NCBI RefSeq assembly: GCF_964199755.1
Contig: NC_133897.1
Location: forward strand, 16,792,492 to 16,856,491
DNA length: 64,000 nucleotides
Source of the DNA: Larus michahellis
Taxonomy: Eukaryota > Chordata > Aves > Charadriiformes > Laridae
Reading direction: 5' to 3'
Shown here: positions 38,011 through 64,000 of the stretch, in pieces
How positions within the stretch are numbered: position 1 is the stretch's first letter
Layout: each line of letters opens with the position of its first letter
Notes under the pieces: generated by a model
What the model was told of the DNA's origin: nothing
The model's input: the letters and a program-made list of their open reading frames with translations, nothing else
The model's database searches: none
Program-made: the position numbers and the translations under genes

Positions 38011-38073
38011 CCCCCGGTGCCCCGCCTCCGCCCGGCGAGGGAGGGCTGGGGCTCGCCGGCTGCAGGCGCCGCC

Positions 38074-38100
38074 ATGGCTGCCATATTGGGGAGGAAGTGA
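38074..38100 (+). promoter_or_regulatory. Upstream ORF (8 codons) in the KIF5B leader
   Basis: ATG at 38074 sits in a perfect Kozak context (GCCGCCATGG) and reads MAAILGRK before the TGA at 38098-38100. It ends 176 nt before the KIF5B ATG and is in a different frame. If the transcript starts upstream of 38074, ribosomes should initiate here efficiently and reach KIF5B by reinitiation or leaky scanning, which would damp translation. The last codons overlap AGGAAGTGA, an ETS/GABP-like motif, so the same bases may also be read as DNA. Whether it is transcribed depends on a start site that cannot be seen. Confidence 0.5.
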
Positions 38101-38249
38101 GAGCGGGAGGCGGTGGCGGCGGCCAGGAAGGAGCCCTTCCCTTTTCCCTTCTGCTCGGGCGGGCGCAGGCTTCCCGGCAACGGCGGCTTTGCGAGACCCT
38201 CCCGGAGCGGGTCGGCGTAGAGGCAAGCAGCGGGTGGCGGTGGAGCTGA

Positions 38250-64000
<25,751 letters not shown>

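Noticed and set aside
37503..38249. 248-codon plus-strand frame in the same phase as the KIF5B ATG
   Set aside because: It terminates at TGA 38247-38249 just before the real start, and its composition is the Ala/Gly/Pro/Arg typical of GC-rich leaders. The KIF5B N-terminus is known to begin at MAD.

Overview
This window is vertebrate nuclear DNA, almost certainly from a bird. The retroelements I can recognise are 3'-end fragments of CR1-family non-LTR retrotransposons, which is the dominant avian interspersed repeat. I see no Alu, B1/B2 or L1-like elements, repeat density is low, and introns are short. Crocodilians and turtles also carry CR1, so 'bird' is an inference from compactness and repeat sparsity. 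The species cannot be named from this sequence.

There is one confident protein-coding gene: KIF5B, the ubiquitous kinesin-1 heavy chain, on the + strand from the ATG at 38277 to the right edge of the window. Sixteen coding exons can be placed to the base. All fifteen complete introns are GT-AG, the reading frame is continuous across every junction, and the exons encode residues 1-638 of a protein of about 960 residues. They cover the complete motor domain (P-loop, switch I, switch II), the neck linker, the neck coil and roughly the first half of the coiled-coil stalk. The rest of the stalk, the light-chain-binding region and the tail lie beyond position 64000.

Positions 37500-38900 form a CpG island holding the TATA-less promoter, the 5' leader, exon 1 and the start of intron 1. 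It contains a full CRE palindrome, GC boxes, an NRF1-like site, an eight-codon upstream ORF in a perfect Kozak context, and a YY1 consensus straddling the KIF5B start codon. Two adjacent G-quadruplex motifs lie just inside intron 1.

Positions 1-37500 are AT-rich intergenic DNA in which I recognise no protein-coding gene. They hold four clear CR1 fragments (one about 1 kb long with a large, slightly broken piece of ORF2), a possible ancient CR1/L3 relic, several microsatellites and short local duplications. They also hold a few GC-richer patches flanked by good splice signals that could be exons of an unannotated non-coding RNA.

I did not find an undescribed biological system here. The most testable observations are the KIF5B leader (uORF and YY1/ATG overlap), the G4 pair at the 5' end of intron 1, and the unusual 143-nt tract in intron 1 made only of A and C on the sense strand.
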